From Muscardinus avellanarius (Eukaryota; Chordata; Mammalia; Rodentia; Gliridae), in contig OY726571.1 in assembly GCA_963383645.1 (NCBI GenBank), positions 20,883,599 through 20,947,598 on the forward strand: 64,000 nucleotides of DNA, given 5' to 3'. Position 1 is the first letter of the stretch; every line of letters begins with the position of its first letter. This document shows, piece by piece, positions 9,871 to 21,650 of the stretch. Below the pieces are notes generated by a model. It was not told where the DNA came from. It ran no database searches and worked only from the letters and a program-made list of their open reading frames with translations. Position numbers and translations under genes: made by a program.

Positions 9871-10250
9871 TCCAGAGAATGTGTCATGGTTATAATATTT
9901 CTTTTTGATTCAGTTTCTTTGTGAGAAAAATGGCTTTGACTTTGAAGTTGGCACTGTAGGAAGTACCAAGGCAGTTATCAGTCTTATTTTTTCCCAAATC
10001 TTGGTTTCCTATCTACAGGCACAAGATTGCTTGAGTCAGCATTTTTAAATATTAAAAAGGGCATTATAACTAACTTACCATGATATAGTTTTAATTCTAT
10101 CAGAACAAGTTACAAACTACATGTGCATTTTTTCAATATATAACAGAGAAAACCTTTTTCTCTACCAATCTAAATTTGTACAGTCAGGGACCTGTGAATT
10201 AGCTGACTGTAGACTCATGGGAAAAAAGTGACAAAGTATATTTACATGAT
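9871..10250. other. Unique AT-rich DNA
   Basis: Nothing recognised beyond the end of the L1 relic. Confidence 0.5.
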
Positions 10251-10259
10251 GTCTTTGTC

Positions 10260-10410
10260 AAGTTTCTAACTCCTATAATGCAAAACAACTGACCAAACAA
10301 TTTAGAGGACAGATGATTTATTTACTCATAGTGTTTTTGGTGATTCTGGGTTCAGTTCATGTTAGGTAAGAGTCTGAAGTTCAATATATACCAGAAGTGG
10401 AGAGAGAGGC

Positions 10411-10488
<78 letters not shown>

Positions 10489-10650
10489 AAAAATCTGCAG
10501 TGAAAAGAGAGAACCATATATAGTCCCCAAGGCCACACCCTCAGGGGCCCCTCCTCAGTAACCCAGCCTACATACCTACCTGCCTACTTTGTTTTAATGA
10601 TGGCTAGAAGAACATTCTCAATTCAACCCATTACGCACAGCATATTGAAC
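10260..10650 (+). mobile_element. Possible MaLR-type LTR remnant with GA expansion
   Basis: A GATGATTTATTTACTCATAG segment, a purine stretch, a CCAAGGCCACACCCTCAGG block and AATTCAACCCATTA in that order recall ERVL-MaLR LTRs. The central GA repeat (10399-10488) has expanded inside it. Divergence is high, so this is a tentative call. Confidence 0.35.
10399..10488. repeat. (GA)n microsatellite
   Basis: Nearly pure GA over about 90 bp, with two interruptions at the left. Confidence 0.95.
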
Positions 10651-10837
10651 ACTAAAAAATGAGTCATTCACCAAATGATCATAAGAGTTTTATGCACCAA
10701 TTTGACAGATGAAAAATTGTAGATGAATGGTTTTGATGAAGCTGGTTTGCACAATTTTTGAGGGGATGAGGAAATTTTCTGGTGCCCAAGATCTGTCACC
10801 TCCCTACCTCAAGACCTCCCTGGAGGAGGTATTTGTG

Positions 10838-10845
10838 GTGTGTGT

Positions 10846-10897
<52 letters not shown>
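10838..10897. repeat. (GT)n microsatellite
   Basis: GT repeats with GCGT variants at the left end and pure GT from about 10857. Confidence 0.95.
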
Positions 10898-10899
10898 CT

Positions 10900-12028
10900 T
10901 CTGACTCTTACAAGGCTCTGCTTTACCCAAATGAGAAAATTTAAGATATAATTTTCTTTCCACATCTATTTTTGGGGTTATGGTTCCCTTAGTGCTACTA
11001 TCAACAGTCTGCTTCGATCTTAACTTTGCACCTGTACAGAGAATAATGCTGCTGGTGGACATCTGGGATGCTCCCTGAGGGATACTCTGCCCTTTGTCCT
11101 TCCTACCTTTCTTCCTCCTTCCTTGCTATAGGGTGACTAGCTGAACCATGAACAGGGCAAGCAGGTAGGTAATGGTCCCAGAAGCATCCCTGAATCAATG
11201 ACAGACAAAGATTCCACGAATAAATATATAGTTTTTCATCCCTCTACTGGGATGACTTTGTCATTTTATTCACTGTTTGCAAGAGTCCCCTGAGGGACCA
11301 TAGTAAGAAGTTTGGAAAAGTACATTTTCACCAGCTTTCTTCCCTTTCCTTCTAACTTGTCTGCTAATGTTTGTTTTCAAATAAGCTATAGCTTCATTCC
11401 ATGTTTTAATCACTTTCTATTATAAGTCCAACCAAGACAGCACAGTCTCAAGTACTTTACAAAACGTGTCATATCAGAATAAGCTGGTAATGTGAATAGT
11501 ATCAACTAATTGTGAAACCAAAGGAAAAAACATGTACTTTGAGATGTACCTCTAAATTTGCTAAGGGAAGAATTTAATAAGTAGTGGTAACACTACTTAC
11601 ATAATGTACTTTATGTGTGTAATGAGCACATAAGTATGGTATTCAAATATCTCAGGATTAAAGCTAAAATTACACTTTTTTGCAGGCTGTCAGGCAATGG
11701 TTTATATGTAATTAAAATTGGTATTTTTGTAATTAATATTTCAAACAGACAATCGCCTTATTTTCTAACTTGGTCTTAATACTGTGTAAGTGTTAAAAGT
11801 TTGGATGAATACTGGACAATATTTTAATCCGCTATGAAGTATATGAAATAGTAAACAGAGATGTAAACTTTTCTAGAAATTAAATCAGAGGAACTTAGAA
11901 GATGTCTTTTTTTCATACATGTGAAACTTTGGTTTGCTAATTTGGGGTTCCTTACTCTCATCACTAGTGGCTTCCAATGGCCTCCCCTATCATATCAACC
12001 ATTAACTGAAGCTACATCAAAATGGTAA
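10900..12028. other. Unique DNA, nothing recognised
   Basis: No exon, RNA gene or named repeat seen over 1.1 kb. Confidence 0.55.
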
Positions 12029-12029
12029 A

Positions 12030-12254
12030 AGTGAAGCTGGGTCTGGTGGCACACACCTGTGATACCAGAACTTAAGAGGTCGACACAGGAGAATTGCAAG
12101 TTCAAGGCCAGCCTCATAAAATTGGTGAAAACCTCAGCAACTTAGTGGGACCTTGTTTCATAATTAAAAATTTAAAAAGTAATTTTTTTTTATAAATCTC
12201 AGAGTTAGATTGCCCCTGGTTTAATCCCCAGTACTGAAAAAAAAGAAAGAAAAA
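12030..12254 (+). mobile_element. B1-dID SINE, ordinary ID end
   Basis: Head GCTGGGTCTGGTGGCACACA, B1 body, long A/T linker, a decayed ID part and CCCAGTACTG before an A-rich tail. Confidence 0.8.
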
Positions 12255-12489
12255 GAACTAAAATAAGGTGGTAGTAATTAGATGGCAGACAAAAACAACC
12301 ACTTTTCAATTTCAGGAATATTTTGAAATAATAATATTTACCACCTGTAAAGTGTTGTTCCCAAAGGGAATATTACAGTTTTAAAAGTTGAAACATTTGG
12401 AACTCATCTGATTTGTATTTGGCAAAACAGAAACACATGGATGGAACTGTAATTTGATTGAGATTGCAGTTTTTAAAGAGAACTGCTAG

Positions 12490-12670
12490 GTTGGACTCCA
12501 AGACTTTCTGCTTTTCAGCTATAGATGCATGGGCAATGGATACGACCTCTTCTAATCCATTTTCCTCATCAGTAAAATAACTATATAAAGAGCTGTGTAA
12601 AGACTAAATGAAATAATTTTTACTAATCCTTTTAAATAGTGCTGGACAGATGGTAAATTTTGTTACAACC
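12490..12670 (+). mobile_element. MIR relic
   Basis: Contains CCATTTTCCTCATCAGTAAAATAA and, 30 bases on, AGACTAAATGAAATAAT, then AGTGCTGGACAGATGGTA. These match the order of the conserved MIR core and 3' part. This is an ancient SINE shared by all mammals. Confidence 0.65.
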
Positions 12671-13129
12671 AAGTAAAAAACAACAAAAATAATAATGAAA
12701 GAGGTAAAATAGTTCCTCAAAAATAATTTGCAAATTCATAATGAAGGTAATTAAAACCTCTTTTTATATTTAAAAACAAAAAATATATATTTTACTAATT
12801 TTGAAATGTACTGGGAAGAGCTATATAAGGGTAGTGCTTCACAAATGTTTAGTAGATTACAAACATTAAGATCATGGCAAAGACTATTTTAATTTCATTT
12901 AGATATTTTTTGTTGTGACTCAATTCATTTTATATTCAGAGTTAGTCTATAGTAGGTAATTAACTGTATATGGAGGATTAAAGAGAAGGAGTATTCTCCC
13001 TTGAGTTCCAAGTTTCTTGGTTAAGTCGTCAGGTAGAAGAGTAGTGCCACTGACAACATAGAGAAGGCAGATCTTGAAAATAAATGCCTCTGTTTTCAGT
13101 TGTGGAAAGCAAGATGCCTTTAAAGACAG

Positions 13130-13348
13130 ATTTACAAGTGTGGTGGCACACACTTGTAATCCCAGCATTTGGGAGGCTGAGACAGGAGGATCACAGTTCG
13201 CGACAGCTTCAGCTACTTTCTAATGCCCTTTGCAACTCAGTGAGACCCTGTTTCAAAATAAAGAATAAAAAAATAGGGCTGCGGGTGTGGGTCAGAGGTA
13301 GAATGCCCCTGGGTTCCATCCCTAGTACTGCAAAAAAAAAAAAAAAAC
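13130..13348 (+). mobile_element. B1-dID SINE, ordinary ID end
   Basis: Contains GTGTGGTGGCACACACTTGT, then the B1 body, AATAAAGAATAAAAAAATAG linker, an ID end with GGTAGAATGCCCCTGGGTTC and a 15-base A-tail. Confidence 0.88.
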
Positions 13349-13349
13349 A

Positions 13350-14354
13350 AAATCTATGTGACTATTTGGTAAAATGATGTAAATTATGGCATCATGTTTT
13401 ATTAATGCTATTTCAAGTTGGTGTGCTACAGGGTCTAGAAGTGAGAAGGTTCATGGCCAAAAGATTTTAGAATGTACCAAATTCTATAAATCCCTACTAG
13501 ATCCATACAGCATGTCAGCATACAAAGGGCTCTGAAAAAACTTGAGTTAAAATAGCAAAATATGGAGTCTGGTATATCCCATTTAACCTGTAAAATAAGA
13601 ACTTGGAAAAACCACAGTTGATTTACTTTACTAAGACAAGTTTAAAATTTTTAAGACTTATTTTACTGTATATAAGCCCTGAGAGAAATAAAAAAAATTG
13701 TTCTACAACTGCCTGTCTATTCTCTTCTCAAAACAATACTAACAAACATTCATATTTCATAATATTTACTTTACTCTTTAGCTTAGAAGAGTTCTTTTCT
13801 AATATAGTCAAGATGATAGGGACCCCCACTTTCACTGTAACTTCTTGAAGGGCGATCATGTATATTTCTGACAGCTGAGAATCAGATTTACCTTGGAGTA
13901 TATGGCTTTTTCATAACCTTTCTTTAAACAAAACTTTCATCCCTGTTCATTATTCGCTGGAAGCCTGTGAGATGAGCAGGTGGAACGCTGTTCTGTAGCA
14001 GAGAGACTGAAGATTCAGTACACACTGGCACAATATTCATGATGTAAGATTTCTCATAGAAATTATGCAAACATTGTATGTTCCCTGTATAGCTGTAAAA
14101 CTAAATGTATGTTTCCTAGAACTCTTTAATGCACAATGCCTCACACCTCTCCCTGACGCTCATTCTGTTTCCTTAGTCATCAGAGAACTGTATTGTTTAT
14201 TAACAAAGTTTAGAGCAATTTATGGAATATTCAGCAGCATAGGAGAAAGACCCATTTTATTTTTAAAATCATGTTTTTTTGAAGAAACACTGTGAGATAT
14301 ATTACTTAAATAAGCAAACCGATGAGATGATAGAGCCAATATCTTCTTAGAAAA
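13350..14354. other. Unique DNA, nothing recognised
   Basis: No exon or named repeat identified. Confidence 0.55.
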
Positions 14355-14364
14355 CCATGACTCT

Positions 14365-14569
14365 AGCCAGGCGTGGTGGCGCAGGCTTGTAATCCCTGTG
14401 TTTGGGAGGCCTAGACAGGAGGATCGCGCGGGTTCCAAGCCAGCCTTGCTGGCTTAAGAGACCCTGTTTCCAAATAAAAATATAAAAAATAAGTGTCTGG
14501 AAGTGTAGACCGGAGGTTGAAGGGTTTCCAGGAACCCCAGTACCACCAAAAAAAAACCCAAAAAAAAAT
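14365..14569 (+). mobile_element. Young B1-dID SINE, GGAACCCC-type end
   Basis: CCATGACTCT at 14355-14364 and 14570-14579 is the target-site duplication. The head GCCAGGCGTGGTGGCGCAGG keeps CpGs, and the 3' end is AGGGTTTCCAGGAACCCCAG. Confidence 0.9.
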
Positions 14570-14735
14570 CCATGACTCTGACTTTTTTTCAGTAATAGCT
14601 ACCATATGCTTAATTTTATTTTTTACTTATTTTATTTTATTTTATTGTGTTACTGGGGTTCCTGGGAACCCTTCTACCTCCGGGCTACACTCCCAGACCT
14701 ATTTTTTATATTTTTATTTGGAAACAGGGTCTCTT

Positions 14736-15316
14736 TTTTAATTTATTTTTATTGGTGCATTGTAATCATATATCACATTGGAATACAAGACTTGAGAGGA
14801 TATACAAGCACACATCATCCAATTAGCCCTCATCCACTCCCCATCCCATTCCCTCCCCCTCCCTGGATCCCATGCTTGTTTGGTGATTAACTTTGATACA
14901 TTTGTTTATGTACCTCCTGCGTTTTAAAGAGGCTCCATCCTCCTCTATTCTATACCCTTTGATTGGTCATGCCGTGAGGCAAGGCCGGTGCTGAGGCCTC
15001 CAAAGCCGGGATCAGAGCCAGCCGAGGGGTTAGGCCAGTGTGGGGAGCAGCGAGGCCAGAACCGGGGCCTCCCATGAGGCAAGGCCGCTGCTTGAGCCAG
15101 CACTGTCTGGATCAGTCCACCGGGTAGCCAGGCCACTACTGGAGCCATCAAGAGTGGGATCGGTACTTGCAAAGCGGCATGCACAGAGAAATATCGCAGA
15201 AAATAAAAACCAGATGCATCCCCTAATCAGCAATAACTAGGAGGAAAGGGGCAACAGGAAGAGGTCGAGATATAGAAAGGGCCCTATAGTGAAGCAATTA
15301 AGGTGACCAATCAGAG
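14736..15316 (-). mobile_element. Copy D: VNTR-bearing element with an inverted 5' half
   Basis: GGAAACAGGGTCTCTT (16 bp) at 14720-14735 and 15317-15332 is a perfect target-site duplication. The 3' part (14736-14969, minus orientation) carries the shared G-rich tail. The 5' part (14970-15316) is in plus orientation and holds four 50-bp VNTR units followed by a spacer with GCACAGAGAAATATCGCAG. A CCAATCA motif occurs at both inner ends (near 14962 and 15307). This is the structure left by twin priming, well known for L1. It implies L1 enzymes moved this non-L1 body. Confidence 0.85.
14975..15165 (+). repeat. 50-bp GC-rich VNTR of copy D
   Basis: The GGCC core recurs at 14983, 15033, 15083 and 15131, a period of 48-50 bp. 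Units contain GAGGCAAGGCCGGTGCTG-like sequence and a GGGATCAGAGCC part. The same unit, in the other orientation, makes up copy E at 21165-21650. Confidence 0.85.
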
Positions 15317-15429
15317 GGAAACAGGGTCTCTTAAAACAGCTTCGAACCAGCTCGATCCTCCTGTCTCTGCCTCCCAAACGCAAGGATTACTAGCATGAGC
15401 CACCACGCCCGGCTGCTTAACTTTAAACC

Positions 15430-16750
15430 AGGTAGTTTAACTTCATTCTAGTTTCCATCAAGATAAATGAGTTATATAATATTTTAATACTCATTTGGCA
15501 GAGTAAGTAAAATAATTGAATTAAAGTAAAGTACATTCAGGAGTTAAATGTAAGTAATAAAATTAAAGAAAAGAGCAGCCGTGTTCTAGAGACCTGCACA
15601 AATACTGATTTTATTTCCTTGCTGTAGTCTTCTGCTTTATCTTTTATATGTTATACTGAAGTACAGTACAATAGAAATCATTCCATAAAGGAAGAAACAA
15701 AATATGTATCTTTCACCTCCCATGTAGGTCATTTCTCAGTATAAGTATTCATAATTCTGCTACCATATTTAGTGCTTGCTTAGCAGGCCAGAAAATAAGA
15801 CCCACATATCTTGAAGCTTTCTCAGAGTGAATCATGTTGCTTTACAGGTTGTTGATATTTTTCAGTGAAGACAACCAAGGAAGAGACTCTAGACACAGTT
15901 ACGTTACATAACAGGTAGAAATGGCAGTGCAGGGGAACAGCCCAGATGATTTAGATGAGCTCGCTTGATGCATCATACTGCCATAAAACTAATTTATTTG
16001 ATAACGTGGAAATTCACATGTACACTGATACAATATAATGTTTTAAAAGAAAATAGTCTCAGTTGGTGTCCAAGAACACACTGAAGAAAAAAATATGCAT
16101 TGTTTTTCTCAAAACACTGATGATTTGGCAATAGTATATCAAAAAATTTTTTAACTCATCAGATACTAAAATTCAAATGGTATATTCCTAAGAGTCAAAA
16201 AATGGTTTAATTTGTATTTACTAATGTGAATCAACCAAGAAATACAAAAAATTTAAGAAGTACTGTTAGTAGCAAACAAAGCAAGTAGAATTGTTTTGTG
16301 TAAAATGAATCTTTCTACACATTCCTAGAGACAGAAAGAGATATTTCTACTTATACTGCTCAGATTATTCTGTATCAAAGTCTTTTATAACTATACATTT
16401 GTAAATCACAGATGAGACTAATTTGGTAATCTTGTATCAGCTATATGATCCCATTTTCTTTAAGTAGATATGATTGCTGCCATGGATCAGAATTATTAGT
16501 GTTCTCAGAGCCCTTTGAAGTCCATACTAGTTTGTCATGCATTTGTAACACAATACATAGAACAGTAGTTACCTGAATTAATGATAAAAAATAAATTTTA
16601 TGCATTTGTACATGTTTGTCTCAAAATTGTTTCTTGCAAGTTAAAATTTATCACCTTTATTCACTCAATTATGCTACAACATTTCCCCCAAAAAACTAAT
16701 TTTATTAATTATATGATTGAAAATTCAAAACAAGGTATTCTTATTTGCTT
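15430..16750. other. Unique AT-rich DNA
   Basis: No exon or named repeat identified in 1.3 kb. Confidence 0.55.
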
Positions 16751-16768
16751 AAAATAGAATTAATTTCA

Positions 16769-16951
16769 CTTAACATAATGTTCTCCAATTAATGAGGATC
16801 TACATCTGAACATGTGTAAAATTATGAATAAGACATGGTTAACCTAGACAACCATTGGTGGGAGGGGGGAAGGGAAAACGGGGGCGGGGGGAGAGGGCAC
16901 CAAATATAGTTTAAATGTATACTATTTATGTTCAATAAAAAATTTGTTAAA
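16769..16951 (+). mobile_element. 5'-truncated L1 3' end with 18-bp target-site duplication
   Basis: AAAATAGAATTAATTTCA at 16751-16768 and 16952-16969 is a perfect duplication. The insert has TAACATAATGTTCTCCA, AATATGTG-like AACATGTGTAAAATTATGAA, a G-rich tract (16858-16895) and TATGTTCAATAAAAAA. It matches the L1 3' end at 39133-39497. The tail differs from that of copies A to F. Confidence 0.85.
16858..16895 (+). repeat. G-rich tract able to form a quadruplex
   Basis: At least four runs of three or more G (GGGAGGGGGG, GGG, GGGGG, GGGGGG) within 38 bases. G-rich tracts are a regular part of L1 3' UTRs. Confidence 0.7.
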
Positions 16952-16969
16952 AAAATAGAATTAATTTCA

Positions 16970-19630
16970 TAATGGAGATGAATTTTAATGTCCTAAAACT
17001 TAAATGGGTTATGTAAAAGGAGCAATACTTTTTAGTATCTATGAAAGTCTAAAAGTACATTCTCAAATTTCTACACTTAAGAATATATTTCTAATATTTT
17101 TAGTGAAAAATCATATAAATGCAAGGTTTCTATCTCCAGACTCTAATTTCTACCATAAAAAGAAGCACCATTTACTCACTGCCATTGCAGGCCTTGGTTA
17201 TCACAAGGTAAAATAAAAGTGGTAGCTGTAGGGTGTCATTTATGCATAGTTAGGATATAAAGGGAGAAATGGGGAGTTATTACAAAGTTATAAGAAAAAC
17301 CATGTATCGATTCTAATGGATTTTTGATTGCCATTTGTAATATTCTTTCTTTACCTTTTCCTTCTAATACAAGTATTACTTTCTCAATAGGACACACACC
17401 GAACTGTGCACAATAACAGTAATGCTACATCCAATAATTACTTGACACAAGTTTCCTGACTAGCAGAATTGAATTTTGGTTTCTAATATGACTAATGTAT
17501 GCTAATACAATTTAAATTGCAGAGAACTGAAAAATGGTCGGTTTTATGCCGCTGGAAAAACTATTGATCTTAATTTCACAGAATGAATTATTTCTGTGTT
17601 CTCGAGATCCTATACCTAAGGTGTTTATATGCTGAATAGATTTTAAGAGGCAACTATTTAAATATAAGTTGGTATTTTATAACACATTTGCCATATTCAT
17701 AAAATTCAGTCAATCATATTTCACTGATTTAGTATTTCAGGTGAGAAATTGCATATTTTATTTTATTTAAAAAAATCTATCCTATTTTAGTCTATTTGGG
17801 GCTATTGTTTTTTCATCTTAAAATATTAACCCTAAAAATCAATGTTTATTAAATATTTAGTAAAAAGTTGTCTAGTTTATCCTTTAAACAGAATTTCTTT
17901 GAATCTCATTAGTTTTTTTTTTTTTAAGTTGTTTAATATGGGCCTCCAGATAAATTTCAGAGCTTTCCTTGACAGCTCATCCTGGGATTTAATAGTTTTA
18001 TTCACAGAAAAGTTATTTAGACTATGTATAAACCCTTCTTGCTCCATCTTGAACATGCGTCCCCTGGTTACATCTTCTGTAGAAATTGAGAACAGCTGGC
18101 CGCCAACCTTTCTAATAACAACCCTCAAGTACTTGAATTTCATTGCTAAATTCTACTTGGTGAATAAAAAAAAAATCTATTTCTAAAAGTTCCCTGTTGG
18201 GGTCTTTTTAGGCTGCCCAGTATTATTAAAATAACAACATTTTCTATCTATACCACAAAAAATGCACTTAGCTTAGAATTTATATAAAACTCTTTTCACC
18301 ACTGTTAGGAAAGCTTGTTACAGAGTTTTACCTTGAAAGCAATAATTTACAAATTCTTTGGTTTTGCTGTGGGCTTTTGTATGTTCCTTTTACACCAACC
18401 CCTTGTCTTTTTCTTGTTAATAACTTCCTTCTTTTCCTCCCTTCCCATTCCCAGCCCTGCCTGCCTTTTCAGTGGAATGGACTTTGGTATTAATTTAAGG
18501 TGGATTCTGAAGGTCTCATGTTGTCAATCATCATGTCTCACTCCCCACTGGCCTACCCTGATACTCCACCTTAACCAACTGATGGATTTTCTAAATGGTA
18601 GAAGGTGAGCAGATGTAATCAGCCCTGCATTATTGCTAGTAGGAGAAAAGCCACCCTAGAAACGAACCTCATGAAAAAGGGGACAGAACCTGGAGGAGAG
18701 AATCATGAGGAACTTCTCCACAGAACTGCACTGTGTGCCAGGATCACTGCTAGATCATTCCATTAGTACACATATGTACAGCCCTATTTAATATAAATTA
18801 TGCATACATTTTTATTTTTGTTTGTTCGGCTCAGTTGCAGTTTTTTGTAACAAAAAAAATTATTAATTCATGAAATTTTCTAGCTAGTCTTTTTAGTTTC
18901 CTACAAAAGCTTGATTGATAGCAAGAGCCACCTAATAGAGGCTTGGGGAAAATAAATATTTAAACTATATGTCTTCTCAAGACTAACTTATCTGAATTCT
19001 ATTAGTATTTATCGTTGGGGATTATTTTTCCCTCTTCAACCACAAAATCCTAATAATAATAAATAATTGTGCTTTAATTCTTCAAAAGAACAAACTTTAA
19101 CCCCACCCAAACATGCCAATCTCAAATTATGGGATGCGCTAAAGACCTTTAAATGATTAAATGCAAATAAGAAAGCAATTAAGTTATTATTCATTAGTAC
19201 TAACAAGCATGTTATTCAGACCTATTTCTCAAGTAAAAGAAAATAGGAGCTTAATCTGGGAGAAAGAGTGACTACAAGATAGAATCATAAAAAACAGGCT
19301 TGTTATAGTATGATGTGGGTGGTATCCTTGGATCACAGCTTCCCAAATCCTTGTGATGGCAACAGTATTCTATCAAATTCTCTAGGCATTTCATGTTATT
19401 TATGAGGACGAAGTAGTCAGGTTTACATTTTCCTAGCACATTCTTCAGGCCATCTTTAAGTAGTTTTTAAGGCTGTTTAGTCCTTGTTCTCTCAAACATG
19501 TCCTAGTATTTCTAAATATATGTGTTATTTTTTTCTCTAACTCTTTTGTTTCTGGAACAGTGGTATTTCCAGATACATTGTTTGGCTCTAATCACTTTCT
19601 GTTCCAACTGGAGTTTTTTTTTTCCTCTTT
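16970..19630. other. Unique AT-rich DNA
   Basis: The longest repeat-free stretch of the left half. One ATG-started frame of 88 codons on the minus strand (18143-17877) has no family I recognise. A short block near 18040-18110 with two CpGs is the least AT-rich part and could be conserved non-coding DNA. Confidence 0.5.
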
Positions 19631-19642
19631 AAGACATAGAGA

Positions 19643-19855
19643 TAAACCGGGTATGGTAGCACACACTTGTAATACCAGTACTTGGGAGCCTGAGACAGAA
19701 GGATCTGCGTTTGTGGCCAGCCTCAACTATTTAGTAAGGTCCTCTGCAACTTAGTGAGACCTTGTTTCAAATTTTTAAAAAATGGGCTGGGTTGTAGCTC
19801 AGGGGTAGAATGCCTTGGGTTCAATCCCTAGTACTGCAAAAAAAGAAGAAAAAAG
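19643..19855 (+). mobile_element. B1-dID SINE with 12-bp target-site duplication
   Basis: GACATAGAGATA at 19631-19642 and GACACAGAGATA at 19856-19867 flank it (one mismatch). The ID end reads GGGCTGGGTTGTAGCTCAGG with GGTTCAATCCC, a good B-box. Confidence 0.88.
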
Positions 19856-20040
19856 GACACAGAGATAGCTCCGTGCAATAACCTCTCTCAAATTTTCCCA
19901 CACACCCACCCTCTCCTCTTACATGCCTAAATTCTATTTCTTTTCTTCCATTCAACTAATGTTTCAAAAACTGGGGATGTTCTGTCTGCTGATGGACTTG
20001 CTGATCAGCATTCATATAATTGTCTTTATTTAGCAATAAT

Positions 20041-20130
20041 ATGTTTTATTCGTTCATTCATTAATTTAGCAAACATTTATTATCTCCTTTGCTGCAGTGT
20101 TTTTGGCATTGCAGATATAATTGCAAATAA
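20041..20130 (+). mobile_element. Ancient interspersed repeat fragment
   Basis: TTCATTCATTAATTTAGCAAACATTTATTA followed by a TGTTTTTGGCATTGCAGAT part resembles an ancient mammalian repeat type with an AACAAATATTTATTGAGC motif. A second relic of this type lies at 61480-61600. The family name is uncertain. Confidence 0.4.
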
Positions 20131-20757
20131 GAAACTTCAAGTAGTTTATAGCTGTATGACTTTGTCAGCATACCCTTAGTTTATATGATATGGAAACATT
20201 CTGAAGAGCATTTTATGTGTTACCTAAAACTGGGGTTTATGATCCCTGAACCACAGGGATAACATTTCATTTCATTTGCATCCTGTGGCAAATTCTAGAG
20301 GACTATGTTGGAAAAGTATTGAAAATGGAAGGATAAGTTGTCATTGGATTTTGAGTTAATAAAAAATGTTACATGACACATCTTGGTGTGTGGGATTGGA
20401 GGCCTGGGCGGTAGGTAGCTTGAAAGTTAAGCGATAAGTTTTAATGGAAATTGTTCTTTTAGAGAAATGCTCTATTCCATTGTCTTATATTCATTCCCTA
20501 AAGACAACTTTTGTCTTGAGAATAGAAATACCAATGAAAACACATTCTCAAGTTAGGTCAGAAGATCATTTAGGTCATATATCTAACTCAGTTTATCATA
20601 TTGTTCATGTTATATTTCCAAATAATAGAGACTCAGCAAGCATCACATTTGGTTTTGATAATCAAGCTAGTTTTTGAAATATAATACTGAAGAATCACAA
20701 TAAGATTGACTGCATAACACCTGACTACCCTCAGTGTTTTATTGTATTTATCAACGT
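20131..20757. other. Unique DNA, nothing recognised
   Basis: No exon or named repeat identified. Confidence 0.5.
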
Positions 20758-20771
20758 AACACTCATCTTTA

Positions 20772-21650
20772 TTTTTTAATATATATTTTATTGGTTTATT
20801 GTAGTCAAACATCACAATGGATTACAAGATTTGTTAGAATATCCAAGTACACATCATCCAATCAACGTTTATCCAATCCCCATTCCTTTCCCTCTCCTTC
20901 CCTCAATCCCATGCTTGATTTAGTGTTTAACATTGATATATTTATTTATGTACATCATGTGCTTTAAAGAGATTCCATATTCCCCCATCCCATCCCCTCT
21001 GATTGGTCACCTTAATTGCTCCTTCATAGGGCCCCTTCTTACACTAGATTCCCTCCTATTACCCATTTCTTCCTAGTTGTGCATATTAGGGAAAGTATCT
21101 GATGTTTTTATTTTCTGTGATATTTCTCTGTGTATGCTGCCTTGCAAGTTTCGATACCACTCTTGAAGGCCACAGGCACCGGCCTGGCCACCTGGTAGAC
21201 TCTGATCCCAGCCTCTCTGGCTCCAGTACTGACCTTGCCTCATGGCAGGCTCTGATCCCATCCTCGTAGGCCCCAGCACTAGCTTTGCCTTTAGGCTAGC
21301 TCCTATCTCGGCTTCGCTGGCTCCAGCTATGGCCTCACTACATGGCAGGCTCCGATCCCGGCCTCACTGCCCCGGCACCAGCCTCTCCCCTCAGGAGGCT
21401 CTCCAAGAGTCGGAGGCCCCAGAACTGGCCTTGCCTCATGGCACGCTCAGATCCTGGCCTCGCTGGCCCCAGCACCGGGCTTACCCTTTGGCAGGCTCCA
21501 ATCCCAGCCTTGAATGCCCCAGAACCAGTCTTGCCTCACAGCAGGCTCCGATCCCAGCCTCGGAGGCCCCAGCACAGCCATGCCTAATGGCAGGCTCAGA
21601 TCCCAGCCTCCTTGGCCCTGGCAATGGCCTCACCCATTGGCAGGCTCCAT
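20772..21650 (-). mobile_element. Copy E: VNTR-bearing composite retroelement
   Basis: On the minus strand: about nine and a half 50-bp GC-rich repeats (21650-21165), a spacer with ATACACAGAGAAATATCACA, a CCAATCAGAGGGGATGGGAT block, then a CTTTAAAGCACATGATGTAC segment and the shared G-rich tail with CAATAAACCAATAAAATA. AACACTCATCTTTA at 20758-20771 and AACATTCATCTTTA at 21651-21664 flank it. It begins abruptly within a VNTR unit, so it is 5'-truncated or its true start is in the array. It has no coding capacity that I can see. Confidence 0.85.
21165..21650 (-). repeat. 50-bp GC-rich VNTR of copy E
   Basis: GGCAGGCTC-type cores occur at 21244, 21344, 21440, 21490, 21540, 21589 and 21639, a period of 48-50 bp, with more degenerate units in between and to the left. 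CpG and GATCCC motifs recur in each unit. It is the only long GC-rich array in the window apart from copy D. Confidence 0.9.

Larger units (their letters stand above)
14619..15413 (-). mobile_element. B1-dID SINE split by copy D
   Basis: The 3' half is at 14619-14735 and the 5' half at 15333-15413. The outer target-site duplication is TGCTTAATTTTA at 14607-14618 and TGCTTAACTTTA at 15414-15425 (one mismatch). The SINE was complete before copy D landed in its GGAAACAGGGTCTCTT sequence. Confidence 0.9.

Noticed and set aside
17877..18143. 88-codon frame on the minus strand starting with ATG
   Set aside because: No family recognised, no neighbours that support coding, and frames of this length occur by chance in 64 kb.
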